DNA of 62,843 nucleotides from Methanobacteriota archaeon. GTDB taxonomy: Archaea; Halobacteriota; Methanomicrobia; Methanomicrobiales; Methanospirillaceae. The stretch lies in NCBI GenBank assembly GCA_029547605.1, contig JAKPPB010000110.1, positions 1 through 62,843 on the forward strand. Direction: 5' to 3'. Both the position numbers and the translations under genes were made by a program. How positions within the stretch are numbered: the first letter of the stretch is position 1; every line of letters begins with the position of its first letter. Positions 1 to 9,141 of this stretch are shown piece by piece. A model generated the notes under the pieces. The model worked only from the letters and a program-made list of their open reading frames with translations, made no database searches and had not been told where the DNA came from.

Positions 1-61
1 CATTCTTCATTCCCTCTGCGTTATCGGTAAGGTAATGTTCTACCAGGTCTTTACTATTCAT
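1..61 (-). CDS. N-terminal fragment, possible IS256-family transposase (runs off left edge)
   Basis: Reading leftwards from an ATG at 61, twenty codons stay open to the window edge; the peptide starts MNSKDLVEHYLTDN. A good ribosome binding site (GGAGG, about 11 bases before the ATG) supports a real start. The opening resembles, from memory, the N-termini of IS256-family transposases of methanogens, but twenty residues cannot prove a family. If right, this is the 5' end of an insertion sequence whose outer end lies close to base 124. Any protein starting in this way could fit. Confidence 0.4.
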   Translation of the reverse strand, partial: MNSKDLVEHYLTDNAEGMKN

Positions 62-103
62 TGCCCTGTATTCCTCCGTTTCTGCAATCTACTGTAGGAT
101 ACA

Positions 104-123
104 GGGTCGTTTCAATTTTACAG
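104..123. repeat. Candidate terminal inverted repeat of the left-edge insertion sequence
   Basis: The stretch GGGTCGTTTCAATTTTACAG lies between the truncated transposase-like start and the next gene. It looks like the outer end sequence I remember for IS256-like elements in methanogens. The partner repeat would be outside the window, so this is suggestive only. Confidence 0.25.
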
Positions 124-142
124 CTTTATCTATATACTACCA

Positions 143-868
143 ATGACAGAACCCCGATTTTGCATTTATACTGCAATAATAGGCGATTACGATCGACTAA
201 TCAATCCGACTGTTCTTCATCCACAATTCGACTATGTTCTTTTCACCGACAGATACCGGTGGAAGTGTAATCCTTTCTCCCTCCAGGGACAATGGCCATC
301 TTCCACTCCCTGGCAGATATGTAGAATTCAAAAGGAGGGCAGGGGAAATACTCTTGCCGCCCGCTATATCAAAGCTCATCCTCACGTACTCTTTCCCGAA
401 GCTACCTCCAACTATGGGGCAACAGTCTTTATCGATGCCAATATCGGCATTACAAGCGGTTACATTTACGAACGTGTGATCGAGCTTTTTCGTTCAGACA
501 TCCTTGTCTCTTCAATGAACCATCCATTTCGTGATTGTATTTACGATGAGGGTATTGCGGTCATAGAAGGGCATCGTGAACTTCCCTTCAAAGTGAACCG
601 TTTGCTTGATCACCTTCGTGCTGAGGGTTATCCATCCCACAATGGACTCGTCGAGACCAACCTCCTCTATCGCCGATGCGGCATTGAAACCGAATCATTC
701 AACCGCCTGTGGTGGCACTACATCTCTCACTACTCGCATCGCGATCAATTATCCTTCAACTACGTATTATGGAAATACCCCATAAAATACCAGCATTTCC
801 TCCCCGAAGGTTATTCCACCCGGAACACCCCCCATCTCAGCTATAATCCCCATCAAAAAAGAAGATAA
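143..868 (+). CDS. DUF616 family protein (TOD1/MUCI70-type glycosyltransferase-like)
   Basis: The 241-residue protein opens with the pattern YTAIIGDYD at residues 9-17, followed by FDYVLFTDR, which is how DUF616 proteins begin. The family is related to nucleotide-sugar glycosyltransferases; a VFIDANIG stretch near residue 95 is the likely DxD-like metal site. The substrate is unknown; cell-surface glycan modification is the usual guess. The gene stands alone beside a probable insertion sequence, and its bases are clearly richer in A+T than the GC-rich genes from 993 onward, which hints at recent transfer. No signal peptide or membrane segment is visible. Confidence 0.7.
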   Translation: MTEPRFCIYTAIIGDYDRLINPTVLHPQFDYVLFTDRYRWKCNPFSLQGQWPSSTPWQICRIQKEGRGNTLAARYIKAHPHVLFPEATSNYGATVFIDANIGITSGYIYERVIELFRSDILVSSMNHPFRDCIYDEGIAVIEGHRELPFKVNRLLDHLRAEGYPSHNGLVETNLLYRRCGIETESFNRLWWHYISHYSHRDQLSFNYVLWKYPIKYQHFLPEGYSTRNTPHLSYNPHQKRR

Positions 869-992
869 AGTGGCAGTCTTTGAACCTTAAGAAATTTCCT
901 CAAGAAAGGACGATTGAATTCTGGTAAAATGATTTTTACCTTTTTTAGTTGATTAAATCAGGTTGCTACAACCAAAAGACTTCCTTTCAAAA

Positions 993-2681
993 TTACCGGT
1001 GCGTAAAATATGCAATTATACCTTCAGGGTTCACCGCATCGATCCTGGCAAACCCCACCCTCTCGAACTGCACCACCGAACCCTTCTCCCTGGCGACACC
1101 GTGTTCGCACATCCCAGCGCGGTTCCCGTCAGGAGTGACAAGGGTGCACGGGATTGCTGATTTCGCAGGGAGCCACTGGATGATGGGGGCTTTTTTAGCC
1201 CTCGCATCGGCGAGCGATTCACCTGCAAAGCAGGCAGAAAGTTCTTCCCCCTCCCCCGAGATCTCGATATTAAAGAGGTCTTTGCACCTGATCATCCCAC
1301 TTCCCTTCTCCAGGTCTTCACGGGGCAAGAGGATCTCCCCTTGAAAAAGGAGATCTCGGGTCCCTTTCTCTGGATGGGCCGGGTGGAGCAGGGCGTGTGC
1401 GACCTGTTCCTGGGCACCCTCCACCTTTACTCTCACAGGATCCGGGACAAAGAAATAACGGTTTGCGATAGGGTCGACGAGTGCCTTGTTCCTTGCAAAG
1501 AGGTTCTCCCATGAGAAGGAGATATCAGTCTCGCCGATGCCAATATCAAGGACGGCCTCCTTGACCGCTTCCGGCGCGATCCCCCGCCGCGCCATGGCCC
1601 GCAGCGTCCCGAGGCGGATGTCATCCCACCCCTGGTACTCTCCCGCCGCGATGCCTGCTCGCATCTGAGAGGTGGAGAGGACCACTCCTTCGATGCCCAT
1701 CCGGCCATAGTGACGGTATTCGGGAGGTTCCCAACCGAAATAATCGAAGATGTAACGCTGCCTCCTGGTATTTGCGATGTGGTCCTTGCCGCGGATCACA
1801 TGAGTGATGCCGAGCAGGTGGTCATCCACTGCCACCGAGAAGTTCATGAGCGGATAGAGGCATGCATCCATGCGGGGGTGAGGGGGGCTTTTTAGGATCC
1901 TGAACGCCGGGTAATCCCTCATCGCGGGATCGGGATGCTCAAGGTCAGTCCTCACCCGCAGCGTGGCTTCCCCTTCGCTGTACTCCCCCTCACGCATCTT
2001 CTCGAACATTTCAAGGTCATCTTCGATATTCCGTCCACGGCAAGGGCATTCCTTCCTCGCAAGCTTCATGGCCCTGAACTGCTCGTTCTCGCAGGTGCAG
2101 ACGTAGGCGCCGCCCCTCTCAATCAGCTCCCGGCCGTATTGGTAATACAGGTCAAAACGGTCGCTCTGGTATACCACGTCGCTTATCGCGAGCCCAAGCC
2201 ATTCGATGTCTTCCCTTACCATGTCGTATGCGTGCGGGTCCACCCTCTTTGGGTCTGTATCCTCAATGCGGAGCACGTAGCGTCCGCCGTAGCGCTGGAC
2301 ATATGCATCGTTTAAAACCGCCGCCCGGGCATGCCCGAGATGTAGCGGACCGCTGGGGTTGGGAGCAAACCTCATGACGACCCCCTTGTCGGCCTTCTCA
2401 AGGGCGGGAAGGACCCGGATCTGCTCACGTGGGCGCGACATCTCCTCTACAAGTTCAGGAGCCATCGATTCGAGGCGGTGGGCCCGCTCAGCGGGAGAGA
2501 GTGATGAGACCTCTTCGATGACCTCCTTTACGAGGACCATTGCCTCCCTGGCACGCGGCTTCATTTCAGGGTATTTCCCCATCACCATCCCGATCACGGT
2601 GCCTGCCTTCGGGATGCTGTGGTGCTTCACCGCGTTCTGGAGGGCAAACACGAGGAGCGCTCGCCTCATCGGGTCTTCCAT
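993..2681 (-). CDS. gltX: Glutamyl-tRNA synthetase (archaeal type)
   Basis: This class I aminoacyl-tRNA synthetase charges glutamate onto tRNA-Glu; many archaeal forms also charge tRNA-Gln for the amidotransferase route. HIGH motif is HLGH at about residues 114-117, and the KMSKS counterpart is in LSTSQMR near residue 335. Paired CxC motifs (CTC and CPC, about residues 194-213) look like a zinc site. I chose the ATG at 2681 because a GGAG ribosome site lies 8 bases upstream and because it sits just after the stop of idsA (2683). An in-frame ATG at 2711 would add ten residues inside idsA. It is the last gene of the isoprenoid block. Confidence 0.95.
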   Translation of the reverse strand: MEDPMRRALLVFALQNAVKHHSIPKAGTVIGMVMGKYPEMKPRAREAMVLVKEVIEEVSSLSPAERAHRLESMAPELVEEMSRPREQIRVLPALEKADKGVVMRFAPNPSGPLHLGHARAAVLNDAYVQRYGGRYVLRIEDTDPKRVDPHAYDMVREDIEWLGLAISDVVYQSDRFDLYYQYGRELIERGGAYVCTCENEQFRAMKLARKECPCRGRNIEDDLEMFEKMREGEYSEGEATLRVRTDLEHPDPAMRDYPAFRILKSPPHPRMDACLYPLMNFSVAVDDHLLGITHVIRGKDHIANTRRQRYIFDYFGWEPPEYRHYGRMGIEGVVLSTSQMRAGIAAGEYQGWDDIRLGTLRAMARRGIAPEAVKEAVLDIGIGETDISFSWENLFARNKALVDPIANRYFFVPDPVRVKVEGAQEQVAHALLHPAHPEKGTRDLLFQGEILLPREDLEKGSGMIRCKDLFNIEISGEGEELSACFAGESLADARAKKAPIIQWLPAKSAIPCTLVTPDGNRAGMCEHGVAREKGSVVQFERVGFARIDAVNPEGIIAYFTHR

Positions 2682-2682
2682 C

Positions 2683-3645
2683 TCATGAACTCCGGCTGAT
2701 GAAATGGTCACCCATCTGGACGAGGAGATTTTTCTCCTCGCTCGGAGGGAGAATTGATATCCTCCTAATACCGGTCATGACGAGGTTGCGGGCGGTCTCC
2801 TGCACCTCGGATATCACGCCAATCTCTCGGAGGTGTGTGATGATCTCCTCGATCTCTGAGGAAGAGAGCCTTCTCCTGAACGCAGAGAGGTCAAAACCCT
2901 TCTCTTTTGCCTTGATGTGGATGAGGGTCTTTTTTCCTTCCCGGATATCGGATGCCTGGTCCTTTCCGCTCAACTCGGGAGGGGAAAGAAGGTCGATGAG
3001 GTCATCCTGGATCTGGAACGCCATTCCGATACCCTGCCCAAAATGGTAGAGGGCATCCGTATAGGACGGGTTTCCCCCGGCAAGGATGCTCCCAATCCCC
3101 GCTGCCGCAGCGTAAAGCGCCCCGGTCTTCTTCTCGACCATTTTCATGTATTCGCCCTCGCCCACATCGTCCCGTATCTCAAAAGACATGTCCATGTGCT
3201 GCCCCTCGCAGATCTCGACACACGTCCGTGCGAGCATTGATGTGGCCCTGACCTTGGCGTTGTCCGGGGCGTCTGCAAGGCTCAGAAACTCAAACGCACT
3301 GGCAAAGAGCACGTCGCCTGCAAGTATGGCAGTAGGCTCATCCCACTTCGTGTGGACTGTGGGCACTCCCCTCCTCACAAGGTCGCCATCCATGATGTCG
3401 TCGTGGATGAGAGTGAAACTGTGGGTAAGTTCAAGGGAGAGGGCAGCAGGAACCACGTCAATGGCACTCCCCTTGTTCACCGCATCTGCAGAGAGCAGCA
3501 GGAGAGCAGGGCGAAGCCGCTTGCCCCCTGCGAGCAGAAGGTGGGCGCTTGCCCTGCCCAAATCATCGCAAGACGATCCGAAATACCGGTGAATCAGGGA
3601 GTCGACCTGATTGGCGGTCTGTTCCAGGTAACTGTTCAGTTCCAT
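2683..3645 (-). CDS. idsA: Short-chain isoprenyl diphosphate synthase (geranylgeranyl/farnesyl diphosphate synthase)
   Basis: The enzyme condenses IPP with allylic diphosphates to make the C15/C20 chains of archaeal ether lipids. The first aspartate-rich motif is DDIMD (residues 82-86) and the second is DDLID (214-218); GGKRLRP at 40-46 is the diphosphate-binding segment. The length of 320 residues is normal. Chain length cannot be set from sequence alone, although C20 is expected for archaeol. It lies directly after RNase J and before gltX, in one block with fni, ipk and mvk, which feed it substrate. Confidence 0.93.
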   Translation of the reverse strand: MELNSYLEQTANQVDSLIHRYFGSSCDDLGRASAHLLLAGGKRLRPALLLLSADAVNKGSAIDVVPAALSLELTHSFTLIHDDIMDGDLVRRGVPTVHTKWDEPTAILAGDVLFASAFEFLSLADAPDNAKVRATSMLARTCVEICEGQHMDMSFEIRDDVGEGEYMKMVEKKTGALYAAAAGIGSILAGGNPSYTDALYHFGQGIGMAFQIQDDLIDLLSPPELSGKDQASDIREGKKTLIHIKAKEKGFDLSAFRRRLSSSEIEEIITHLREIGVISEVQETARNLVMTGIRRISILPPSEEKNLLVQMGDHFISRSS

Positions 3646-3668
3646 CTCCTCCTCCTCATCTTCAGGAA

Positions 3669-5006
3669 TTATGTCATTTTTACCCGCTGTCCGTTCGAGA
3701 GAATATGCACGTCGTTGTGGAGCGTATACCCTATCGCTTCTGTGAACTCCGCGTACCCTGACGTCATCCGGATATGCCCGTGCGCAGGGATGATATGCTG
3801 CGGGTTCAGCATGTGGATGAACTCATAGTGATCCTCACGGTATGCATGCCCTGTCACGTGGAGGTCAGGGAATATACGGGCACCCGCCATGTTCAGGTGA
3901 GCCTCGACCATGTAGCGCTGCCCGACATTCATCGGATTTGGGATCACCTTGGCGGAAAAGATCACTTTGTCTCCCTTCTCAACCTTGTATGGGGTATCTC
4001 CAAGTGCGATCCTGGTAAGGATCGACCCCGGCTCACCCTGGTGGCCTGTGATGATGGGAACAAACTTCTCCTTTCCTGCCTTCATCATCCTGCGCAGGGT
4101 GCGGTCCACAGTCCTCCTGTTTCCGAACATGCTCATTGTGTCCGGGTAACTGACGATCTTCATCTGCTCAGCGGTGGATGAGTATTTCTCCATCGACCTG
4201 CCGAGCAGAACGGGCTTTCTTCCGATCTCGTGGGCGCATTCTGCAATGGTCTTGACCCTCGCGATGTGAGAGGAGAAGGTGGAGACTATGATTGCGGCCT
4301 TGTCATCCTCGTAGCTCGTGATAGTGTCCCGGACGAGGTCACGGGCGACCCGCTCGCTCGGGGCACGGCCCCTGTTGTCGATGTAAGTCGCCTCCACGAT
4401 AAGCGCAAGCACCCCTTCCTTTCCGATCTGGCGGAGTCGTGCAAAGTCCGGGGGCTCTCCTATCACTGGGGTCCGGTCCAGCTTGTAGTCGCAGGCATAG
4501 ACGATCGCACCCTTGGGGGTATGAAGTACCGCGGTCACCGTATCAATGATACTGTGCTGCATGCGCACGAACTCGAGGGTGAGATTCTGGGAGAGGGTGT
4601 ACTTCTGGCCTGCTTTCAATGCAAACAACTTGTTGTTCACACCGAACTTCTGTTCCCCTGCAATCTGCTGGCGAATCAGTTCGGTGGTATAGGGAGTGCT
4701 GATGATCGGGGCGTTGTACCGGTGGGCAAGCTTGGGAATTGCACCGATATGGTCAAGGTGCCCGTGCGAACAGACAATGGCCTTCACACTCCCTTCCACC
4801 GTGTTCATCATGGTGTCGTCAGGGATAGCCTTCATCTGGATGAGATCCAGGGAGTGCATGTTCTCGACTTCTGCCTCCTCGTGGATCATGACCTGGTCCA
4901 GGCGAAGTCCCATGTCAAAAATAACAATGTCCTTTCCGCAGCGGACGGCGGTCATATTCCTCCCGACCTCGTCGTACCCGCCCACCGCGATTATTTCAAT
5001 ATCCAT
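3669..5006 (-). CDS. rnj: Archaeal RNase J (metallo-beta-lactamase ribonuclease)
   Basis: The protein is a beta-CASP metallo-beta-lactamase RNase, a 5'-3' exonuclease in RNA turnover. The zinc motif HGHLDH is at residues 81-86, and the beta-CASP part carries TGHQGEPGS and PAHGHIRM, the usual later motifs. At 445 residues it has the archaeal length, without the bacterial C-terminal extension. The start codon overlaps the stop of fni by one base (5006), so translation is probably coupled. Its place among isoprenoid genes recurs in methanogens, as far as I recall; it probably reflects shared transcription, not function. Confidence 0.92.
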   Translation of the reverse strand: MDIEIIAVGGYDEVGRNMTAVRCGKDIVIFDMGLRLDQVMIHEEAEVENMHSLDLIQMKAIPDDTMMNTVEGSVKAIVCSHGHLDHIGAIPKLAHRYNAPIISTPYTTELIRQQIAGEQKFGVNNKLFALKAGQKYTLSQNLTLEFVRMQHSIIDTVTAVLHTPKGAIVYACDYKLDRTPVIGEPPDFARLRQIGKEGVLALIVEATYIDNRGRAPSERVARDLVRDTITSYEDDKAAIIVSTFSSHIARVKTIAECAHEIGRKPVLLGRSMEKYSSTAEQMKIVSYPDTMSMFGNRRTVDRTLRRMMKAGKEKFVPIITGHQGEPGSILTRIALGDTPYKVEKGDKVIFSAKVIPNPMNVGQRYMVEAHLNMAGARIFPDLHVTGHAYREDHYEFIHMLNPQHIIPAHGHIRMTSGYAEFTEAIGYTLHNDVHILSNGQRVKMT

Positions 5007-6085
5007 TATTTTCCTCCGTGTATGTGTTCCAGCATCTGCCGGGTCTTCCCGGTTATATACGCCCGGGCGCGTTTCTGGTCCGCTATCTTTGCAGACCCCG
5101 TGAGGAACATTGCAGTCCTCAATTCCCTGTGAAATGTCTCGATTCGTAAAAAGAGCGATTCTTCGCTCTCCATCGCGGGCCTGAGCAGGGGCAGTGCGAT
5201 GCCGCAGAGGTCAGCCCCGAGCGCTATCGCACGGGCCATGTCAAGTCCGCTCCTGATACCCCCTGTGGCGATGATCGGCCCTCCGGTGCCCGCCACCTCG
5301 CACAGGCTCACTGCTGTGGGAATGCCCCAGTCCTCAAAAAGGGCGCCGAGAGATACAAGGCCTGATCCCGAATGTGCAGCCGATTGCTCTGCCCTGACCC
5401 CTTCAACCGCAGCCCAGGACGTTCCGCCCCAGCCCCCTATGTCAATTGCTCGGACACCTACGCCCCAGCAGGCGCGCGCTGTCTCAGCCGACATTCCACT
5501 GCCGGTTTCCTTGACTATCACCGGCACGTTACTTTCTCTGCAGAGGGCCGCGAGGGCTTCGTAGCAGCCGGTGGCATCATGGTCACCCTCGGGCTGGATG
5601 GCCTCCTGAAGAAAGTTCAGGTGGACAGCGATGGCATCGGCGTCGATCATTGATACCGCGTTATCTGCCCATTCCAGCCCGTGATCACGAAGCTGTACAA
5701 CTCCCAGGTTTGCCGAGATGAATGCATGCGGGGCTTCCTCCCTCACCACCCGGAAACTCTCTTCAAGGCGGGGGTCTTCAAGTGCTGCACGCTGTGACCC
5801 GACGCACATGCCAAGGCCGTATCGTTCGGCTGCCCTTGCGAGGCGGCAATTGACCTCCCTGGTGCCGGGATGACCCCCTGTCATTGCTGCGATGAAGAGG
5901 GGAGAGCATACCCTGTGCCCGAGGAACCTCGTTGAAAGGTCAATAGAGGAGAGATCGCACTCCGGAAGTGCAGAGTGGACAAGGCGGATATCGCCAAATC
6001 CTGAAAAACCGCGTTCGATATCCTCTTCTGCACAGATGCGGAGGTGATCAAGCTTCCTCCCCGATGTAAAGAGGTTCTTATTCAT
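5006..6085 (-). CDS. fni: Isopentenyl-diphosphate delta-isomerase, type 2
   Basis: This FMN- and NADPH-dependent enzyme converts IPP to DMAPP. It is a TIM-barrel flavoprotein of 359 residues; visible family segments are AAMTGGHPGT near residue 68, the NLGVVQL strand, and the glycine-rich GGWGGTSW and ATGGIRSG stretches that hold the FMN phosphate. Overlap with ipk upstream (8 bases, 6078-6085) and one base with rnj downstream indicates a single operon. The type 2 enzyme replaces the unrelated type 1 isomerase in most archaea. Confidence 0.94.
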   Translation of the reverse strand: MNKNLFTSGRKLDHLRICAEEDIERGFSGFGDIRLVHSALPECDLSSIDLSTRFLGHRVCSPLFIAAMTGGHPGTREVNCRLARAAERYGLGMCVGSQRAALEDPRLEESFRVVREEAPHAFISANLGVVQLRDHGLEWADNAVSMIDADAIAVHLNFLQEAIQPEGDHDATGCYEALAALCRESNVPVIVKETGSGMSAETARACWGVGVRAIDIGGWGGTSWAAVEGVRAEQSAAHSGSGLVSLGALFEDWGIPTAVSLCEVAGTGGPIIATGGIRSGLDMARAIALGADLCGIALPLLRPAMESEESLFLRIETFHRELRTAMFLTGSAKIADQKRARAYITGKTRQMLEHIHGGK

Positions 6086-6848
6086 AGTTCATTCTACCCA
6101 CAACCCTTGTCCCGCCGTGCGGCCGTCCGTGCAGGAAGTCCGAAATTCTTGAGAGGTGAAAGATATCTGACGGCAACCCGAGGGATGCGAGTTTCTGGAG
6201 TTCCCTGACCTTTCCGGCCATCCCGCCCGTTACATCGGTGTGACCTGAGCCTCCCGCAAACACTTCCGGTGAAATATCGGCAGGGATCTCCTCGATCACC
6301 ACTCCTCCCGCGGAGAGTACCCCAGGGACATCGGTGGCAAGACCGACCCTTGTGAACGCAAGACGCTCCCCCAGGTAGCTGACGATCTGGTCTCCGGAAA
6401 CAATACAGGCTCCCTGGACTTCATCCATCACCACATCGCCATGGAGCACCGGTATAATTCCCATGTCCATCAGGTGCTGCAGAGGCCTGGTCTCAAGACT
6501 GACAAGGCGCCCTGCCCTGGCCCACGAGCAGCCCAGGGGATGGATGCCAACTGCATCAGCCCCGGCCCCCCGCAAGGCCCCCACCATCATCTGGTTCAAC
6601 CGGCAGACCGCCTCGTGGGTGAGCGCGATCCCCTCCCTGTTGGTCCTGTCCGCACCCGCTGCAAGCCCGTACCGTTTGGCCTCGGGATGGCCGAATGACC
6701 CCGCGCCGTGAACGAGGCAGAGGGAGCCCCCTGAATATTGCGCGATCTCCGAGGCGATCATCGCGATAGCGCCGGGACTGGCAACCCCCTGCATGCCCTT
6801 ATCCGTCACCACGCTGCCCCCGAGTTTGAGCAGAAGCCGTTCAGACAT
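6078..6848 (-). CDS. ipk: Isopentenyl phosphate kinase
   Basis: The kinase phosphorylates isopentenyl phosphate to IPP, the last step of the archaeal variant of the mevalonate pathway. It is an amino acid kinase fold protein; LLKLGGSVVTDK at the N-terminus is the ATP-binding Lys/Gly loop, and HGAGSFGH carries the histidine typical of this family. I chose ATG at 6848 because the protein then begins directly at the conserved MSERLLLKLGG and overlaps the stop of mvk by 8 bases. An ATG at 6905 would add 19 unconserved residues. Length is 256 residues. Confidence 0.93.
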   Translation of the reverse strand: MSERLLLKLGGSVVTDKGMQGVASPGAIAMIASEIAQYSGGSLCLVHGAGSFGHPEAKRYGLAAGADRTNREGIALTHEAVCRLNQMMVGALRGAGADAVGIHPLGCSWARAGRLVSLETRPLQHLMDMGIIPVLHGDVVMDEVQGACIVSGDQIVSYLGERLAFTRVGLATDVPGVLSAGGVVIEEIPADISPEVFAGGSGHTDVTGGMAGKVRELQKLASLGLPSDIFHLSRISDFLHGRPHGGTRVVGRMNYE

Positions 6849-7710
6849 CCTTCTCCTTCCTTGCCCCTTCTGTGTCAAGGTTTGTGATGAATGCCTTGGC
6901 ATCACACGCCTCGACAGCCCCCATTACCCTGCTCTTCAGGTGCTTGGGACAGATGGCAACCATGCACCCGCCTCCCCCCGCACCCGTCAGCTTTGCACCG
7001 TACGCACCGGCCGCCCTTGCCGCAAGGACCAGACGGGAGAGGGAGGGGTGCCCTGCGCCGAGGGCTTCGAGGAGTGCGTGGTTCATGTTCATCAGCGTCC
7101 CGAGCATGTGGGGATCAGAGAAGTGGCGAATTCCACACAGCGAGACTGCGCCAATGGCATCAAGAATCGGGTCACAGATCTCAGGGTTCTTTTTCTTGAG
7201 AGCTGCAACCTTCTCGACCATCTTCGAGGTGCTGTGCGATACGAGGGTGTTTCCCACCACCAGGGGCAGGTTCTGGGGGGGAAGCCGGCGCCGCTGTGTG
7301 CCGGTGATCAGGACAATGCCACCGAACGTGGACACACTGGTATCGGTAGGGCTTGCCCTGCCCTTCTGCACTTTCTTCTCGATAGCAAATGCCATGTTGG
7401 CGATCTCTTCCATGGTGAACTTTTTCCCGAATTCATCGTTGATGGCAGAGAGAGTTGCGACGGTCACCGCTGCCGAGGAGCCGAGGCCGGATGAGGAGGG
7501 AAGCTGGGAGTTCACGTAGACGCTTCCCTTCACCCCCATCTCGTCGAAGCAGCTGTCGATGTAAGGCGACCTCGCATGATGGGCAGATTTGCTCTTCCTC
7601 ACGGTCACAAAGACCCTCGGCCTGATGGCCATTGCCACGCCGGGCTTCCCGTACACCACCGCGTGCTCCCCAAACAGGAAGACCTTGCCTGGGGCACTCC
7701 AGGTCGCCAC
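6841..7710 (-). CDS. mvk: Mevalonate kinase
   Basis: This GHMP-family kinase makes mevalonate 5-phosphate. Family marks are the N-terminal PGKVFLFGEHAVVYG, the ATP loop SSGLGSSAAVTVA near residue 72, and the C-terminal KLTGAGGGGCMV. Length (289) fits. It begins two bases before the end of the MEMO gene region (7712) and overlaps ipk, so mvk, ipk and fni form a compact pathway unit. The remaining steps (HMG-CoA synthase and reductase, the middle steps of the archaeal route) are not in the window. Confidence 0.95.
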   Translation of the reverse strand: MATWSAPGKVFLFGEHAVVYGKPGVAMAIRPRVFVTVRKSKSAHHARSPYIDSCFDEMGVKGSVYVNSQLPSSSGLGSSAAVTVATLSAINDEFGKKFTMEEIANMAFAIEKKVQKGRASPTDTSVSTFGGIVLITGTQRRRLPPQNLPLVVGNTLVSHSTSKMVEKVAALKKKNPEICDPILDAIGAVSLCGIRHFSDPHMLGTLMNMNHALLEALGAGHPSLSRLVLAARAAGAYGAKLTGAGGGGCMVAICPKHLKSRVMGAVEACDAKAFITNLDTEGARKEKDV

Positions 7711-7711
7711 C

Positions 7712-8503
7712 CTACATCACCGCAATGGCCGCGTACCCTACCACTTCGGGATCCCCTGTCACGTCACCGCTGGTGGCATACCGCAACAACCGGCCGGTGG
7801 TCGCGCCAAGTTCCCTGCATGCCAGGCACATGGCAGCGACCGGCCCGTACCCGCATGCGCTCACCCTCCGGGACCGGATTCGGCGGTAGAACTCATCCAC
7901 GTTGAGGTGCTCGAGGGCGGCAATTGCGTAGAGATCGTTCTCCCTTGCAATCTTTTCCGGCACGTAGTGGGAGAAGTCGCTCGATGCAACGATCCTGATA
8001 TCAGTGCGCCCGCTCCGCTGGATCCCGTCGATCAGTATACGCGAGAGCTCCCGCGCACCCCCAATATCCTGATCACCCATCAGGATAGGGACGATCCTTG
8101 CCCGTGGGAACCGGTACTTGATGAAAGGAACCTGCACTTCAAGTGAGTTCTCCTGCTCCTGGTGCGAGACTTCGTCTTCTTCAAGGTCAAGCGAGGACCC
8201 AAACGATGCATCAGTATCCACGATACCAAGGGGAGTCTCCCATGGGATGAGCGACGTACAGGTGCGATAACCCCTGTGGCTCGGCCCTATCACCACGAAT
8301 GTTCCCGCAAAGGACGCGGGAATGGCAGTGTATGCAAGGGCCGATATCTCTCCTGAGTAGGGATATCCTGCGTGGGGAGAGACGACCCCCATCGCGTCAA
8401 CCCCCGCCTCCTTGATTGAGAATAACTTCTCCAGCAACTGCTCCAGATGGTGTGGGTCCCTTGGGTAGAACATGCCGGCAACCCCGCATCTCCGAGTCTT
8501 CAT
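7712..8503 (-). CDS. amrB: MEMO1-family protein (AmmeMemoRadiSam system protein B)
   Basis: The protein opens with RRCGVAGMFYP, followed by VSPHAGYPYSGE, and later has SSDFSHY; these are the conserved metal-site stretches of the MEMO/AmmeMemoRadiSam B family, related to extradiol dioxygenases. Its biochemical role in archaea is not settled. I prefer the ATG at 8503 (MKTRRCG); an ATG at 8527 would add eight residues. It sits between rpsB and mvk in a run of minus-strand genes with 1-30 base gaps, so it is co-transcribed with both translation and isoprenoid genes. Length is 263 residues. Confidence 0.88.
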   Translation of the reverse strand: MKTRRCGVAGMFYPRDPHHLEQLLEKLFSIKEAGVDAMGVVSPHAGYPYSGEISALAYTAIPASFAGTFVVIGPSHRGYRTCTSLIPWETPLGIVDTDASFGSSLDLEEDEVSHQEQENSLEVQVPFIKYRFPRARIVPILMGDQDIGGARELSRILIDGIQRSGRTDIRIVASSDFSHYVPEKIARENDLYAIAALEHLNVDEFYRRIRSRRVSACGYGPVAAMCLACRELGATTGRLLRYATSGDVTGDPEVVGYAAIAVM

Positions 8504-8532
8504 CGGATCTACCCTCTCGCATCTCACCTATA

Positions 8533-9141
8533 TTAGAGTTCGGTCTCGAAATCTTCCGGGGTGAGCGAGGTGCTGATCCCACGCAAGCGGAGCATTTCCC
8601 GTGTGAGCAGGTAGTAGATCATCGAGAGGGCTTTTCGCCCCTTGTTGTTTGTAGGGATCACGAGATCAACGAGGCTTGTCATATTGTTGGTATCGCAGAG
8701 CGCAAGGATAGGGATCCCGCTCTGGACCGCCTCCTTCACCGCCTGTGCATCGCCTATCGGATCGGTGACCACCAGGACCTGGGGCTCGATGTAATTCGCG
8801 AGGTTCTGGTTGGTAAGCATTCCGGGAATAAACCGGCCGGTTACCGCCATGCCTCCGATGGTCTCGGCAAACTTCCTCGCGGGATACTGCCCGTACTGGC
8901 GTGAAGTCACCACCAGGATGCTGGTAGGGTCAAACTGGGAGAGGAATTTCGCAGAGGTCTTTATTCGCTCGTCAGTCTCCCTTATATCCAGGATATACAG
9001 TCCATCTCCCCTCACCCGGTAAATGAACTTCATCATGTCTTTGCTCTTCTGCTGGGTGCCGATGTGCACTCCCGCAGCAAGGTACTCCTCCACTGGAACC
9101 AGCGGTTCTTTCAGTTCAATTTCCATCTCTGTCTCTGTCAT
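8533..9141 (-). CDS. rpsB: 30S ribosomal protein S2
   Basis: This is the small-subunit protein S2. The archaeal form is visible from [12 protein letters not shown] near residue 20, the [11 protein letters not shown] strand, and the NLANYIEP and [12 protein letters not shown] segments. The start is the ATG at 9141, which overlaps the stop of eno in an ATGA arrangement (9138-9141), giving 202 residues, the normal archaeal length. An upstream ATG at 9225 would lie inside eno and adds only unconserved residues. Confidence 0.95.
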   Translation of the reverse strand: MTETEMEIELKEPLVPVEEYLAAGVHIGTQQKSKDMMKFIYRVRGDGLYILDIRETDERIKTSAKFLSQFDPTSILVVTSRQYGQYPARKFAETIGGMAVTGRFIPGMLTNQNLANYIEPQVLVVTDPIGDAQAVKEAVQSGIPILALCDTNNMTSLVDLVIPTNNKGRKALSMIYYLLTREMLRLRGISTSLTPEDFETEL

